In this document: one piece after another, positions 8,570 to 17,171 of the stretch
How positions within the stretch are numbered: the stretch's first letter is position 1
How the letters are laid out: every line of letters starts with the position of its first letter
NCBI RefSeq assembly: GCF_013141715.1
Contig: NZ_WHOA01000009.1
Coordinates: 1-64,000, forward strand
Length of the DNA stretch: 64,000 nucleotides
Source of the DNA: Paenibacillus phytorum
Lineage (GTDB): Bacteria; Bacillota; Bacilli; Paenibacillales; NBRC-103111
Reading direction: 5' to 3'
Notes under the pieces: generated by a model
Databases searched by the model: none
The model's input: the letters and a program-made list of their open reading frames with translations, nothing else
Told to the model about the DNA's origin: nothing
Program-made: the position numbers and the translations under genes

Positions 8570-9487
8570 ATGACATACCCTCAAGATTTAATGGAAAAAA
8601 CACCACCCTGGGATAGCAGCTATCCCTTCCGTTTTTACCGAAACCGACCGCAGACGACCGCTAAAGACGATAACATTCTGTATCTTCACTGGCATGAACA
8701 TTTCGAGATTATTGATATGCAGGTTGGCAAAGCGATATTTCATATAGATAGCCGTCCTTATGAGGCACACGCTGGCGACCTGTTGATCGTGCCCGCTGGA
8801 GCTTTGCATGTTGGCTATAATGCAGCAGATGAAGCAATGGAGTATGTCGCTGTCGTATTTAATGCTTCCTTGCTGCGAGTGATGCATCCGGATCCCGTGC
8901 ATGAGCGGTATATCCTTCCATTTCTGGACGGGCGAGTTTCAATGCCTGCCAAACTATTTGCCGAGGATGAACTTGCTGCCCCTTACCGTCGACTCATTCG
9001 TGAATCTACGGCCGAATTTGAGAATCAAAATGCCGCTTACGAGCTCGTTATCAAACATAACTTTCAGCTGCTTTTCGCTCTGCTATCTCGACAATATTTA
9101 CCGGAGAAGTTTATAGATAAACCTGCTCCTACCCGTCATTCAGAATCTTTCAAGCCGTTGATCCAGCATATAGAATCCCATATTGCCGAGCCATTATCGG
9201 TTGAACAGGCCGCACGGATGGTGAATCTGAACCCTTACCATTTTTGCAAAACGTTCAAGAAGCTAACCGGACGTACCTTCGTAGATTATGTGAACTGGCT
9301 CCGAATCAACGAAGCTGATCGTTTACTACGTGAAACCGAATGGACAGTAACCGAAATCGCCGAGCGAATTGGCTGCGGAAACGCTAACTATTTTACGAAG
9401 CTATACAAGAAATATAAGAGTTTCCCGCCTTCTGACGTTCGGCGAAAACGGGAATCCACTATGAAGTCAGTCCCCCCATTATCTTAG
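8570..9487 (+). CDS. AraC-family regulator with cupin sensor
   Basis: About 305 residues. The cupin part has LHWHEHFEII and PYEAHAGDLLIVPAGALH, and the C-terminal DNA-binding domain has LSVEQAARMVNLNPYHFCKTF and VTEIAERIGCGNANYFTKLY. A GTG at 8558 is in frame, but AGGAAGTGAG lies correctly for the ATG at 8570. Divergent from the PhyH-HEAT gene, which it most likely controls; the same AraC/PhyH pairing recurs twice more in this window. Confidence 0.9.
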   Translation: MTYPQDLMEKTPPWDSSYPFRFYRNRPQTTAKDDNILYLHWHEHFEIIDMQVGKAIFHIDSRPYEAHAGDLLIVPAGALHVGYNAADEAMEYVAVVFNASLLRVMHPDPVHERYILPFLDGRVSMPAKLFAEDELAAPYRRLIRESTAEFENQNAAYELVIKHNFQLLFALLSRQYLPEKFIDKPAPTRHSESFKPLIQHIESHIAEPLSVEQAARMVNLNPYHFCKTFKKLTGRTFVDYVNWLRINEADRLLRETEWTVTEIAERIGCGNANYFTKLYKKYKSFPPSDVRRKRESTMKSVPPLS

Positions 9488-9618
9488 TCTTGTGCTAACA
9501 TGCGTGAGAAAAGTCTCTATTCAATGCATTCATCTTCCTTTTATAAAAACTCTAAGCACAAGCTTACGAAGCAAGTTTTCTTGCGAAAACTCTAAGTGCT
9601 TATTTGAGGAGGGATCTA

Positions 9619-10396
9619 ATGTCACATGACTTCATTCACAGGACAGATAGTCTTGTCATGAGCGAAAAGGACCATGTTGCAACCGTGCTGCGCGATATTC
9701 CGAGCGGTGAATCTATTCATTTCTATAAGGGCGCAAGTGTGCAAGCGCTATCATTACTTGCATGCTGGGGGCAGTATTGTCATCGGTGAGACGACGGAAA
9801 TCATAGGCGCTGAAAACATTCTGGCCAGCCGCTGCAATTCGACGGAAACGAGTGATAAGCTTTACGAAGCTATTCAGCGATTTGAAACAGAGATCGAGCG
9901 CATGGGCGCCGATATGCGCGGCGGTAATCCAAGTCCTGGCAACATTGCTGGTGGACTTTCTACGATTGAGGAGAAATCACTCGGCTGTATCAGCAAATGC
10001 GGCACGCACCCCATTCAAGATGTGATTGGTTACGCTGAGCATGTTCCAGAGCATGGCTTATACTTTATGGATTCACCGGGAAATGACATCGAATGTGTGT
10101 CCGGTATGGCTGCAGGCGGCGTGCACTTAGTCTGCTTCACGACGGGTCGCGGAACGCCAACCGGTTCAGCTGTTGTCCCCGTGATCAAAATTACGGCAAA
10201 CAAATTCACCTACTCAAATATGGAAGACAATATGGATGTGGATGTGAGCAGCATGCTCGCTGGAACATTAAATTTGGAGCAAGCAGGCGAACAAATCTGG
10301 CAGGAAATTTACGAAGTAGCTGAAGGCAAACTGACCAAGGCAGAAATTCTAGGTCATCAGGAATTCAGCATTAACCGTATCGGTCCGAGCTTATAG
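9619..10396 (+). pseudogene. Decayed UxaA-family dehydratase (altronate/sulfolactate type)
   Basis: A good ribosome binding site (GAGGAGGG) and ATG at 9619 begin a UxaA N-terminal SAF-like segment (residues to about 40, with DHVATVLRDIPSGESI). The frame then ends at 9789. From about 9736 a second frame carries the family C-terminal half: AGGSIVIGETTEIIG, NPSPGN, STIEEKSLGCISKCG, FTTGRGTPTGSA and the final INRIGPSL. The middle of the family's roughly 490 residues is missing and the frames differ, so there is both an internal deletion of about 200 codons and a frameshift. The enzyme cannot be active as encoded. Confidence 0.8.
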
Positions 10397-10449
10397 ATCC
10401 AATTACGATGCAGATGTCAGCCTGCCGGACACTAGGCACATTTTCACCC

Positions 10450-11094
10450 CTACAAAACGGCAGGCATCACATAAGCATATATGGCAATAAAGTGGCAGCT
10501 GCTTCCCGCAAGCACAAACAAATGCCAAATGACATGGTGATATTTTAACCTTCGCCAAAGAAAGAATGGCACGCCAATGCAGTAAAAAGCGACTCCGACC
10601 ATTAACCAAGCTAGAGCCATAGAGGGAAGAAGTTCACTTAGCGGACCGATTAATGAAACCATGAGGGCACCCATCAACAAATACATAATCAGGCCCCAAG
10701 GCATAAACCGCTTAATGATCAAATGAACATAGCGCACGCCTCCGAAAGCTAGTCCCCATATCAAAAACAGCAAAGTGTATCCAAGAGTTCCTTGCAAAGT
10801 AATCAGTAGGAATGGCGTATACGAACCCGCAATGGCAATAAAGATAGCTGAATGGTCCATAACTTCAAAGCGTTCGCCCCACTTCTTCGAGCGTGAGCAA
10901 TGCAGCAGGGTCGAGGACAGATATAGCAGGCAAAAGGATGCCCCATAAATCAAATTGCTAATGATATAGGCAAGATCTTCAAACAGAACGGAACGTTGTA
11001 AAAGTAAAAAAAGACCGAAGGCACTTAGCGCCGCGCCCAAGCCGTGGCTTATTGCGTTTAGCCGTTCTTCCCTCAGAGCTAATCTGTCTTCCAT
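10450..11094 (-). CDS. trhA: TrhA/hemolysin III family membrane protein
   Basis: 214 residues with seven predicted membrane helices and the PAQR/hemolysin III signatures: ERLNAISHGLGA at the start, SSTLLHCSRSKK with MDHSAIF in the middle, and HVIWHLFVLAGSSCHF at the end. The conserved H and D residues are the family's metal site. Family members affect membrane fluidity homeostasis; hemolytic activity is not implied. The ATG at 11094 is chosen (AAGGAG upstream); the GTG at 11106 is too close to that site. Confidence 0.9.
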   Translation of the reverse strand: MEDRLALREERLNAISHGLGAALSAFGLFLLLQRSVLFEDLAYIISNLIYGASFCLLYLSSTLLHCSRSKKWGERFEVMDHSAIFIAIAGSYTPFLLITLQGTLGYTLLFLIWGLAFGGVRYVHLIIKRFMPWGLIMYLLMGALMVSLIGPLSELLPSMALAWLMVGVAFYCIGVPFFLWRRLKYHHVIWHLFVLAGSSCHFIAIYAYVMPAVL

Positions 11095-11182
11095 TCGTAG
11101 GCTCACTCCTTTCTGCTTAGCCCCTAGTTTTTCCTAATGGTTAGCCTTGTATGTAATCACTCTGCCCTGTTTATGAGCACAA

Positions 11183-11219
11183 AAAATGGATCCCGGCATC
11201 ATGGCCGAGATCCATTTTA
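11183..11219 (-). terminator. Rho-independent terminator
   Basis: On the minus strand AAAATGGATCTCGGCC pairs with CGGGATCCATTTT across a short loop and is followed by T. It ends the glycosyltransferase - PlsY-like operon. Confidence 0.85.
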
Positions 11220-11228
11220 TTTATTTCT

Positions 11229-11828
11229 TCATCGCCTTTTTAAATAGACAGTAAGCTCCAATCTATGGGTATATGCGAGCAGCAGAAAATTCCCTAACCA
11301 AACCCAAAGGATCGCACTCGAATAATCCCTCATATACAAATAAATACCTACCAGCAGAAAACCGACTACAACCTGTAAGCCGTCTGCCTCTGTCGATGTA
11401 GACTTTCCTCTGTTGATCACCTTGATTGCACTTAGTAAAATGGCCAAAACCACGGCAAAAGCAAGAGAAACTTCAAAGCTGGACAATGCACTCCATACGC
11501 CGAAGGTCACAGCGATTGCTTTGCCTCCTTTCCCCTTAAGGAATGGAGAAAAGGCATGCCCGATAATCGGAGCCAGTGCAATGGAAATCATTGAGTACCC
11601 TTGAATCCTTTCATTCCCTAATACAAAAAGAAGGATAAGGTATCCTTTTAAAAAGTCGAGAATAATACCAACTACACCAATCTTATAACCAGCTGCTTTC
11701 CATAGATTTAGAGCCCCCGGATTCCCGTCACCAACCGTCTTCAAGTTTTTTTGGGCAATTAGGCCAAGCCAGTAAGAAAACATGAAAGATCCTGATAGAA
11801 AGGCACAAACCGTCCAAACAATGGTCAT
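11229..11828 (-). CDS. PlsY-like glycerol-3-phosphate acyltransferase family protein
   Basis: 199 residues with about five membrane helices. PlsY-family motifs are present in order: SGSFMFSYWLG, GDGNPGALNLWKAAG (the G-x-G-N-x-G loop), and a glycine/lysine loop KGKGGKAIAV after GHAFSPFL. PlsY uses acyl-phosphate to acylate glycerol-3-phosphate. Its start overlaps the stop of the glycosyltransferase (ATGA), and GAGGGGG precedes it. This partner suggests it may acylate a glycosylated lipid rather than serve housekeeping phospholipid synthesis; that is inference. Confidence 0.75.
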   Translation of the reverse strand: MTIVWTVCAFLSGSFMFSYWLGLIAQKNLKTVGDGNPGALNLWKAAGYKIGVVGIILDFLKGYLILLFVLGNERIQGYSMISIALAPIIGHAFSPFLKGKGGKAIAVTFGVWSALSSFEVSLAFAVVLAILLSAIKVINRGKSTSTEADGLQVVVGFLLVGIYLYMRDYSSAILWVWLGNFLLLAYTHRLELTVYLKRR

Positions 11829-12919
11829 TGCCCCCTCCTGCTTCCTACTTTGACGTGCCGTCCTTTCCATGACACATGTCCAAGGAATACGACCTGATAA
11901 ACGGAATACAGCATGACAAAGATGAAAAATAGCGTGGAGAGAACATGCAAAATAGGCATAATGATTCCAAACATACCGACATGTTTAATGAAATAAAACA
12001 ACTGAAGCATGTATAAGAGATATCCGATGAAAAGTGGTAGCGCCCACGAAGTGTTGATAAATAGGAAGAAAGTTTCTGAAGCAATTAGCCCGACAACCCA
12101 AATGGCAACAAGGAGGATCGTGCCCGGACTTAACGTTGACGTGCTCAGGACTGCTCCTTTACCGAAGCCTTGAACCTCGCTCTTGATCCCTTGTGGATAC
12201 ATACGAAAAGAAACCAGGCCTCGCCCGATAAAATTCGTCACTTGAATCCCGGCATTCCTATAGGAGGCCCCAAGGTTCAAATCATCCAACATCTCCGACT
12301 TGATGCCTTCATGTCCCTTGATTTTCTCATAATCCTCCCTAGTCGTTAAGATGCAGGAGCCATACAGACCCTTTTTCGGATTTTTCTTTTCAAAAGGAGA
12401 TGTAAAAGCGAATACACCAAGCACATTAAAGATCAACGCCAGTCTTTCCACAAACTTCTCCGTATAATGGAAGGGAACGACAGAAACGACGCCTCCCGCT
12501 TTATTTCTCGCCTTAACCAGTGCCTCCAGCGCACGTGGAGCTAAGCGAATATCCGCATCAAGAAAGGCAATTAGATCACCCGAAGCATGCAAATATCCGT
12601 TCCATACAGCCCAGTTTTTACCCGTCCATCCCTGCGGGAGACTTGTGTTGCTAATGACAGTAACCCCGTAACTTTCAGCAATTTCCTTCGTATCGTCCTC
12701 CGAAAAATCATCAACAACGATAATTTCAAAGGGTTCCAAGGTTTGTACCTTGAGTGCATGGAGGAGATGAGGCAAATTGAATGCTTCATTCCTGGCAGGA
12801 ATAATGATTGACAGCTTCACTTTTTCAGGACCTTTTTCCTGACGGACAGTGATCACATTTTTTCTAAATAACAAGAAACCACATAGACACCCGATGACAA
12901 ATAATACATATATCGCCAC
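11825..12919 (-). CDS. Family 2 glycosyltransferase, CrtQ-like membrane type
   Basis: 364 residues from a GTG at 12919, preceded by GAAGGAGGGGG; the frame is open further upstream but lacks a site. One N-terminal membrane helix, then a GT2 fold: LSIIIPARNEAFNLPHLL, VVDDFSEDDT, a D-x-D at FLDADIR, and a downstream MLDDLNLG acidic motif, then about four C-terminal membrane helices. It resembles glycosyltransferases of the CrtQ (glycosyl-diaponeurosporenoate) group. No carotenoid desaturase genes are nearby, so the acceptor is open. Translationally coupled to the PlsY-like gene. Confidence 0.8.
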   Translation of the reverse strand: MAIYVLFVIGCLCGFLLFRKNVITVRQEKGPEKVKLSIIIPARNEAFNLPHLLHALKVQTLEPFEIIVVDDFSEDDTKEIAESYGVTVISNTSLPQGWTGKNWAVWNGYLHASGDLIAFLDADIRLAPRALEALVKARNKAGGVVSVVPFHYTEKFVERLALIFNVLGVFAFTSPFEKKNPKKGLYGSCILTTREDYEKIKGHEGIKSEMLDDLNLGASYRNAGIQVTNFIGRGLVSFRMYPQGIKSEVQGFGKGAVLSTSTLSPGTILLVAIWVVGLIASETFFLFINTSWALPLFIGYLLYMLQLFYFIKHVGMFGIIMPILHVLSTLFFIFVMLYSVYQVVFLGHVSWKGRHVKVGSRRGQ

Positions 12920-13073
12920 CCTCGAACCCCCTCCTTCGATTCCCTCATAACGGATGGATGAAAGTGCTGCCCTTACAATATGGAGAACAGGTTGTATTGA
13001 TATATATGTGCTCATCAAGCGAACATTTCCGCAATTGTGTTATAATGTTCAATATCAAATTACTGGAGGCACA

Positions 13074-13253
13074 ATGGCATATGAAAATATATTTATCCTC
13101 TCCTTCGATGGCGAAGGAATGGAAAATGTTTATGTAGGCGCAGATGAGGAGAAAGCACTTTCTCTGAAGCCGACTGACTTTGAAAACTGCGAGGCCCTTT
13201 TCGTAGAGATTTGGGAAGATGGGGAGAAAACCGACGATTACCGCTTAGAATAA
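13074..13253 (+). CDS. Small acidic protein, unrecognised
   Basis: 59 residues, strongly acidic, starting at an ATG seven bases after GGAGG. TATAAT stands at 13041. The sequence (opening MAYENIFILSFDGEGMENV, ending in DDYRLE) has no motif that I can assign. It is followed 47 bases later by the 248-residue gene on the same strand and the two may form an operon. Confidence 0.65.
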   Translation: MAYENIFILSFDGEGMENVYVGADEEKALSLKPTDFENCEALFVEIWEDGEKTDDYRLE

Positions 13254-13300
13254 CTAGTGATACATACTTCCAAAACAAATAATAGAAAGGCGGATATAAC

Positions 13301-14047
13301 ATGGTCCATGCGTTTACCATCCAGCCCGCTTCGTATAATACTTTCGAAGACGAGACTGAGCAGCTCGAACAGTGTAAAGAATGGGGCTTGCTTTCAGAGA
13401 AAGCAGCGAAAACAAAGGCTTTTTTCTACAAGGGGAATGGATTGAATCTGCCATGCGGCATTGTTGGTTTTGTGGATAAAATGACCGCTGTCATTGAATT
13501 CGACAACAAGCAGCTGCACTGCATCCACCCCTCCTACCTGAAGGAGATGCAAGCTGCCAATTACAGCCAGAGGGGTGCAGGTTCCGCTGACTCCACAGAG
13601 GCGGAAGTCTTAGAACTTGAGACTTTGCAAGAAGATGCTCCAGCTATCGTGGAAGCTAACGTAGAAGCTAGTACTGAAGAGCTTGAAGTTAAAAAAGTCC
13701 CTAAAGAGCCGAAAAAAGAAAAGGCTAAAAAAGAAAAAGCTCCAAAGCTTCAACTTCCCGAAGAAAAAGTGAAAATGATAGCTACAGTCAAGGAATTTAC
13801 AACGGTACCGAACAATTTCTCTGATACGGAAGATGAAGTCATTATCTACGAAGCTGTTTCCATGATCGAACCAGAGATGGAAATCGGCGAAGCCTGGTCC
13901 AGCCACAGTGCCACACTTAAGAAATTGGAACTGGAAGTCGGGGACAAGCTCTCGTTCGAATGTAAGATTGTTGCGAAGAAGCTCTCAAAACATCCCGTGC
14001 CTTACAAAATCAATAATCCTGCTAAAATGCAAAAGGTAACATCCTGA
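13301..14047 (+). CDS. Unrecognised protein with charged central linker
   Basis: 248 residues. An N-terminal globular part (about 1-85, with GFVDKMTAVIEFDNKQLHCIH) is joined by a Glu- then Lys/Pro-rich linker (about 95-150, VPKEPKKEKAKKEKAPK) to a C-terminal part (about 155-248). There is no signal peptide or membrane helix, so it is probably cytosolic. AAAGGCGG precedes the ATG. The gene ends at the edge of the hairpin arrays, and I see no terminator other than those hairpins. Confidence 0.7.
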   Translation: MVHAFTIQPASYNTFEDETEQLEQCKEWGLLSEKAAKTKAFFYKGNGLNLPCGIVGFVDKMTAVIEFDNKQLHCIHPSYLKEMQAANYSQRGAGSADSTEAEVLELETLQEDAPAIVEANVEASTEELEVKKVPKEPKKEKAKKEKAPKLQLPEEKVKMIATVKEFTTVPNNFSDTEDEVIIYEAVSMIEPEMEIGEAWSSHSATLKKLELEVGDKLSFECKIVAKKLSKHPVPYKINNPAKMQKVTS

Positions 14048-14071
14048 CCTGATAGTTTGAAAACTTGTAAA

Positions 14072-14253
14072 GTTGTACTTTGTACACCTTTATTGAAACC
14101 ATTTAGCGTTATCCCAGCTAATGTTGTATTGAATACAACAATTCCAACCCAAAATGGCCATTTCGCATGAAATAAGACTAGAGATGTTGTATGAAATACA
14201 ACATCTCTAGCCTGGCCGGCAGAAATCAAAGAAACTGTTGTACGCAGTACAAC
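14072..14253. repeat. Hairpin array II (GTTGTA stems)
   Basis: Four inverted repeats GTTGTA-N5-TACAAC start at 14072 (right arm imperfect), 14123, 14186 and 14237. Spacing is 51, 63 and 51 bp. The third has extended perfect 14-bp arms (14178-14210). The array at 60904-61085 has the same stem, nearly the same spacing (51, 62, 52) and similar inter-hairpin sequence, so the two are copies of one element. No ORF covers it. Confidence 0.85.
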
Positions 14254-14314
14254 TTTCCGCAAATACCAAGGAAATGTTAATCACTTTGAATCACATTGCT
14301 ACTTCTCCGGGGAT

Positions 14315-14853
14315 GAGAAGTCCATTTCGGCTCTCTCAGCATACAATGGGCGGTTAACAAGCATCCTTCTGGCTCTGAGAAGTCCTTTTTGGGCTTCACA
14401 TCAACACTTTGCTACTTTTTCGACGGTGAGAAGTCCATTTCGGCTCTCTCAGCATACATTTAGCGGTTAACAAGCATCCTTTTAGCTCCGAGAAGTCCTT
14501 TTTGGACTTCTCAGCAACACTTTGCTACTTTTTCGACGGTGAGAAGTCCATTTCGGCTCTCTCAGCATATATTGGGCGGTTAACAAGCATCCTTCTGGCT
14601 CCGAGAAGTCCTTTTTGGACTTCTCATCAACACTTTGCTACTTTTTCGGCGTTGAGGAGTCCGTTTCGGCTCTCTCAGCATATATTGGGCGGTTAACAAG
14701 CATCCTTCTGGCTCCGAGAAGTCCTTTTTGGACTTCTCATCAACACTTTGCTACTTTTTCGACAGTGAGAAGTCCATTTCGGCTCTCTCAGCTTACATTG
14801 GGCGGTTAACAAGCATCCTTCTGGCTCCGAGAAGTCCATTATGGACTTCTCAG
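14315..14853. repeat. 113-bp tandem repeat, hairpin array III (GAGAAGTCC stems)
   Basis: Units begin at 14315, 14428, 14541, 14654 and 14767 (exactly 113 bp apart); the last is partial and ends at 14853. Each unit holds two hairpins with the left arm GAGAAGTCC: one with a degenerate right arm at the unit start, one GAGAAGTCC-N5-GGACTTCTC 62 bp in (14377, 14490, 14603, 14716, 14829). The ten hairpins therefore alternate at 62 and 51 bp. Two short ORFs here merely read the repeat, and 113 is not a multiple of three. Non-coding. Confidence 0.9.
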
Positions 14854-14907
14854 TAACACCAGTGAGAAAGACGTAGGAACAGAGTTTTCAATCTATTTGC
14901 CTATGAT

Positions 14908-15078
14908 CTAATGCCTCAACTTTCTTCTTGCTTCTAGCTCCTTCTTCAAGGCATGCTCAACGGATTCTGCAAGGATATCGAATTTCTCTGCAACGGTGTA
15001 CGTCAGGATCTTTCCACAATGGATGCAGCGCTGTATTTGAATATCTGTGACTTTCGAACAATTTGTGCATTTAATCAT
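14908..15078 (-). CDS. Zinc-ribbon miniprotein
   Basis: 56 residues starting at an ATG with AAGGTGG upstream. The first 25 residues hold two CxxC knuckles (CTNC and CIHC, 14 residues apart), a zinc-ribbon pattern, followed by a charged helix (EHALKKELEARRKLRH). Likely a small DNA/RNA- or protein-binding zinc protein; function unknown. It lies just past the 113-bp repeat array. Confidence 0.7.
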   Translation of the reverse strand: MIKCTNCSKVTDIQIQRCIHCGKILTYTVAEKFDILAESVEHALKKELEARRKLRH

Positions 15079-15309
15079 CGTATGTCGTCCACCTTTGTAA
15101 TTATCATACCTCCATTATACACATATACATCAAAAAGCCACCTATTTACCTACCCAAGTGAACACCCCAGGTGACACCAAGACTAACCAGATACTTACGG
15201 TAAGCGATGCTCATATACCTAACCTAAAACAATCGAGCGAATTAATATGAATTCATTTATAATGGATGTATATCCATACAAAATGTCAACTTCAGGCAGG
15301 TGAAAAGCA

Positions 15310-16113
15310 GTGTCCTACATGGATATACCCTATAGCTTAGGAGAAAAGTCAGTCGTTCCCCTTTGCAAGTTTATTTCCATTTGGAAGGTACAGGCCAACG
15401 ACACCTATCAAGTAACTAAAAGTGCTGGATTTGCTACACCCGGGCTTTTTATTACTTATGAAGGAAATGGTGTCATCACCCTAGCCGATGACCGATACGA
15501 CTTGTACCCTGGCTCCTTTTTCTTCGTTAAAGAAACAGTTCCATGTACTTACAATTGCGAAAATAATAATTGGAAATTTTATTTTATTGACTTCAGCAGC
15601 TTGGACATGGCTCACTTTCTCAACCTTCCTGTTGGAGAAATCTTATCCACTGCGAAGTTAAGCGAAGCCCTTCAATTATGCGAAAAAATCATTGAAACCC
15701 TGATCGCACAACCAACTGGTTATGCTTATTCCGCCAACATCCTACTACAGGAAGTGCTGCTCCTTTTTGCAAGGGAACAGTCGTTTTTGGCTGCTCCCAA
15801 CCATAACGAAATGGACAGAATCCTCTATTTCATTCATAAAAACTTGAACAAGCCTATCCAAATCGATGAGCTTGTGCAAAAGAGCGGTTTGTCACGCACC
15901 TACTTCTTCGCCCGTTTTCGTTCCATGACCGGACATTCACCAAGCAGCTATATGCTAAAATTAAAATTAGAGTCAGCCAAAGTTTCTCTTGAAACGACTA
16001 ATTTGCCTATCAAGGAAATAGCAGCTGCTCTGCATTTCTATGATGAGTTTCACTTCTCAAAGCTCTTTAAAAAGCACTATGGTATGCCGCCCAGCGTTTT
16101 TCGCCAAAAATAA
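15310..16113 (+). CDS. AraC-family regulator
   Basis: 267 residues from a GTG at 15310 with AGGTGA seven bases upstream. The sensor half (about 25-95) is a cupin-like fold (GLFITYEGNGVITL, YDLYPGSFFFVKE). The C-terminal domain has IQIDELVQKSGLSRTYFFARF and IKEIAAALHFYDEFHFSKLF, ending PPSVFRQK. It converges on a PhyH dioxygenase gene only 14 bases away; co-occurrence suggests a functional link. Confidence 0.9.
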   Translation: MSYMDIPYSLGEKSVVPLCKFISIWKVQANDTYQVTKSAGFATPGLFITYEGNGVITLADDRYDLYPGSFFFVKETVPCTYNCENNNWKFYFIDFSSLDMAHFLNLPVGEILSTAKLSEALQLCEKIIETLIAQPTGYAYSANILLQEVLLLFAREQSFLAAPNHNEMDRILYFIHKNLNKPIQIDELVQKSGLSRTYFFARFRSMTGHSPSSYMLKLKLESAKVSLETTNLPIKEIAAALHFYDEFHFSKLFKKHYGMPPSVFRQK

Positions 16114-16127
16114 ACATTATTATCACT

Positions 16128-16952
16128 TCATTTATCGTGACCTCGCGGTTTTTTACCGCTCCACCTTTCATCAACCTTCTCATTGACCGATTGATATCTC
16201 GCATCTACGCTGATCCGATATTGGTTCGTCGTATTTTCAAGCGAACAATGCAGCAAATACATGCCGAAGATGAGAACATCGCCTGCTTCAAACGTTGTTG
16301 TAGCCCATTTTCCGCCGAATTTTTCCGTAATAACCAGCGGGTCGTCGGTGTAGTGCCCAATGCCGTCACGATCTGAATCCTTCGTCCCGTACGACTGTTT
16401 CAAATCTTCGAAACGATGAGATCCAAGGCAAATGGCAAGTCCTCCCATTTCATAGGATACATCCCCTAGTGGCGACCAAACCGTATAGACTTTCTCTGTA
16501 CCTCTTCCCATGTAAACAATGTCATAATGAGCTCCAGTAAAATCACCCTTGCCTACCGCCCTAAGCCATTTGTAATGATACGTAAGCGAGGGTTCTCCCA
16601 GGAGTTCATCAAAAAAACGCATGATATGATCCCCGTTTAAAACATTAAGTAAAGCCGGCAGATCCTCATTCGTCCCCCCCATGAAGATGCTCTTGCTGCC
16701 ATCAGCCATTCTGCCTTCTTCCAATAGAGTATCGCGATCGAGCTTCCCCATCTGTCCCATTTTCTCTAAAATACTCGTGCGTGCATGAAGCACCTTCGCT
16801 CGGTCATGGAATCCACGGATGAGTAAATATCCGTCTTCCTCCATCCGCTCGCGCAGCGCCACCACATCATGAACAATCTCGTTTGAGCTCCTCAGCTCTG
16901 TCAAATGTGGACCACCCAACTCCAACTCGCGACTTCCTACTTTCACCAACAT
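16128..16952 (-). CDS. PhyH-family Fe(II)/2-oxoglutarate dioxygenase
   Basis: About 274 residues. The iron triad is visible: H-x-D in GAHYDIVYMG and the distal H in LLHCSLENTT, then R in YRISVDARYQ for 2-oxoglutarate. The N-terminal half has the family's EDGYLLIRGF. Substrate unknown. The ATG at 16952 has AGGAG upstream; GTG codons at 16958 and 16964 are possible. It sits tail to tail with an AraC gene, without a HEAT extension, unlike the paralogue at 6907. Confidence 0.85.
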   Translation of the reverse strand: MLVKVGSRELELGGPHLTELRSSNEIVHDVVALRERMEEDGYLLIRGFHDRAKVLHARTSILEKMGQMGKLDRDTLLEEGRMADGSKSIFMGGTNEDLPALLNVLNGDHIMRFFDELLGEPSLTYHYKWLRAVGKGDFTGAHYDIVYMGRGTEKVYTVWSPLGDVSYEMGGLAICLGSHRFEDLKQSYGTKDSDRDGIGHYTDDPLVITEKFGGKWATTTFEAGDVLIFGMYLLHCSLENTTNQYRISVDARYQSVNEKVDERWSGKKPRGHDK

Positions 16953-17121
16953 TTGCACACACACTCCTCTGCGTAATTGACTTATAGCTTAAGTGTAGGT
17001 CAAATCCAGTCGTTGAACCATGGATGATCGCATTTTGTGCATGTATAATCGTACATTTTTAAATGTGTGTAAAAGAAACGGCTGCTTGCATGAAAAATTC
17101 CAATATTTTATGATTGTTCCA

Positions 17122-17167
17122 AAAAATAAAAGAGCCGAATGGATCGTTCTCATCCACTCAGCTCTTA
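17122..17167 (-). terminator. Rho-independent terminator
   Basis: On the minus strand AAGAGCTGAGTGGAT pairs with ATCCATTCGGCTCTT and is followed by a T-rich run. It closes the large secreted enzyme gene. Confidence 0.8.
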
Positions 17168-17171
17168 GGGT

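Noticed and set aside
9546..9600. 11-bp direct repeats and a GCAAG/CTTGC hairpin before the UxaA remnant
   Set aside because: Too short and not linked to a deletion endpoint that I can define; not called as a mobile element.
14502..14809. Two overlapping 64-codon frames with similar products
   Set aside because: They are the 113-bp repeat read twice; 113 is not divisible by three, so no reading frame is maintained across units.
14315..14853. CRISPR array
   Set aside because: Units are 113 bp with conserved sequence throughout; there are no variable spacers and no cas genes in the window.
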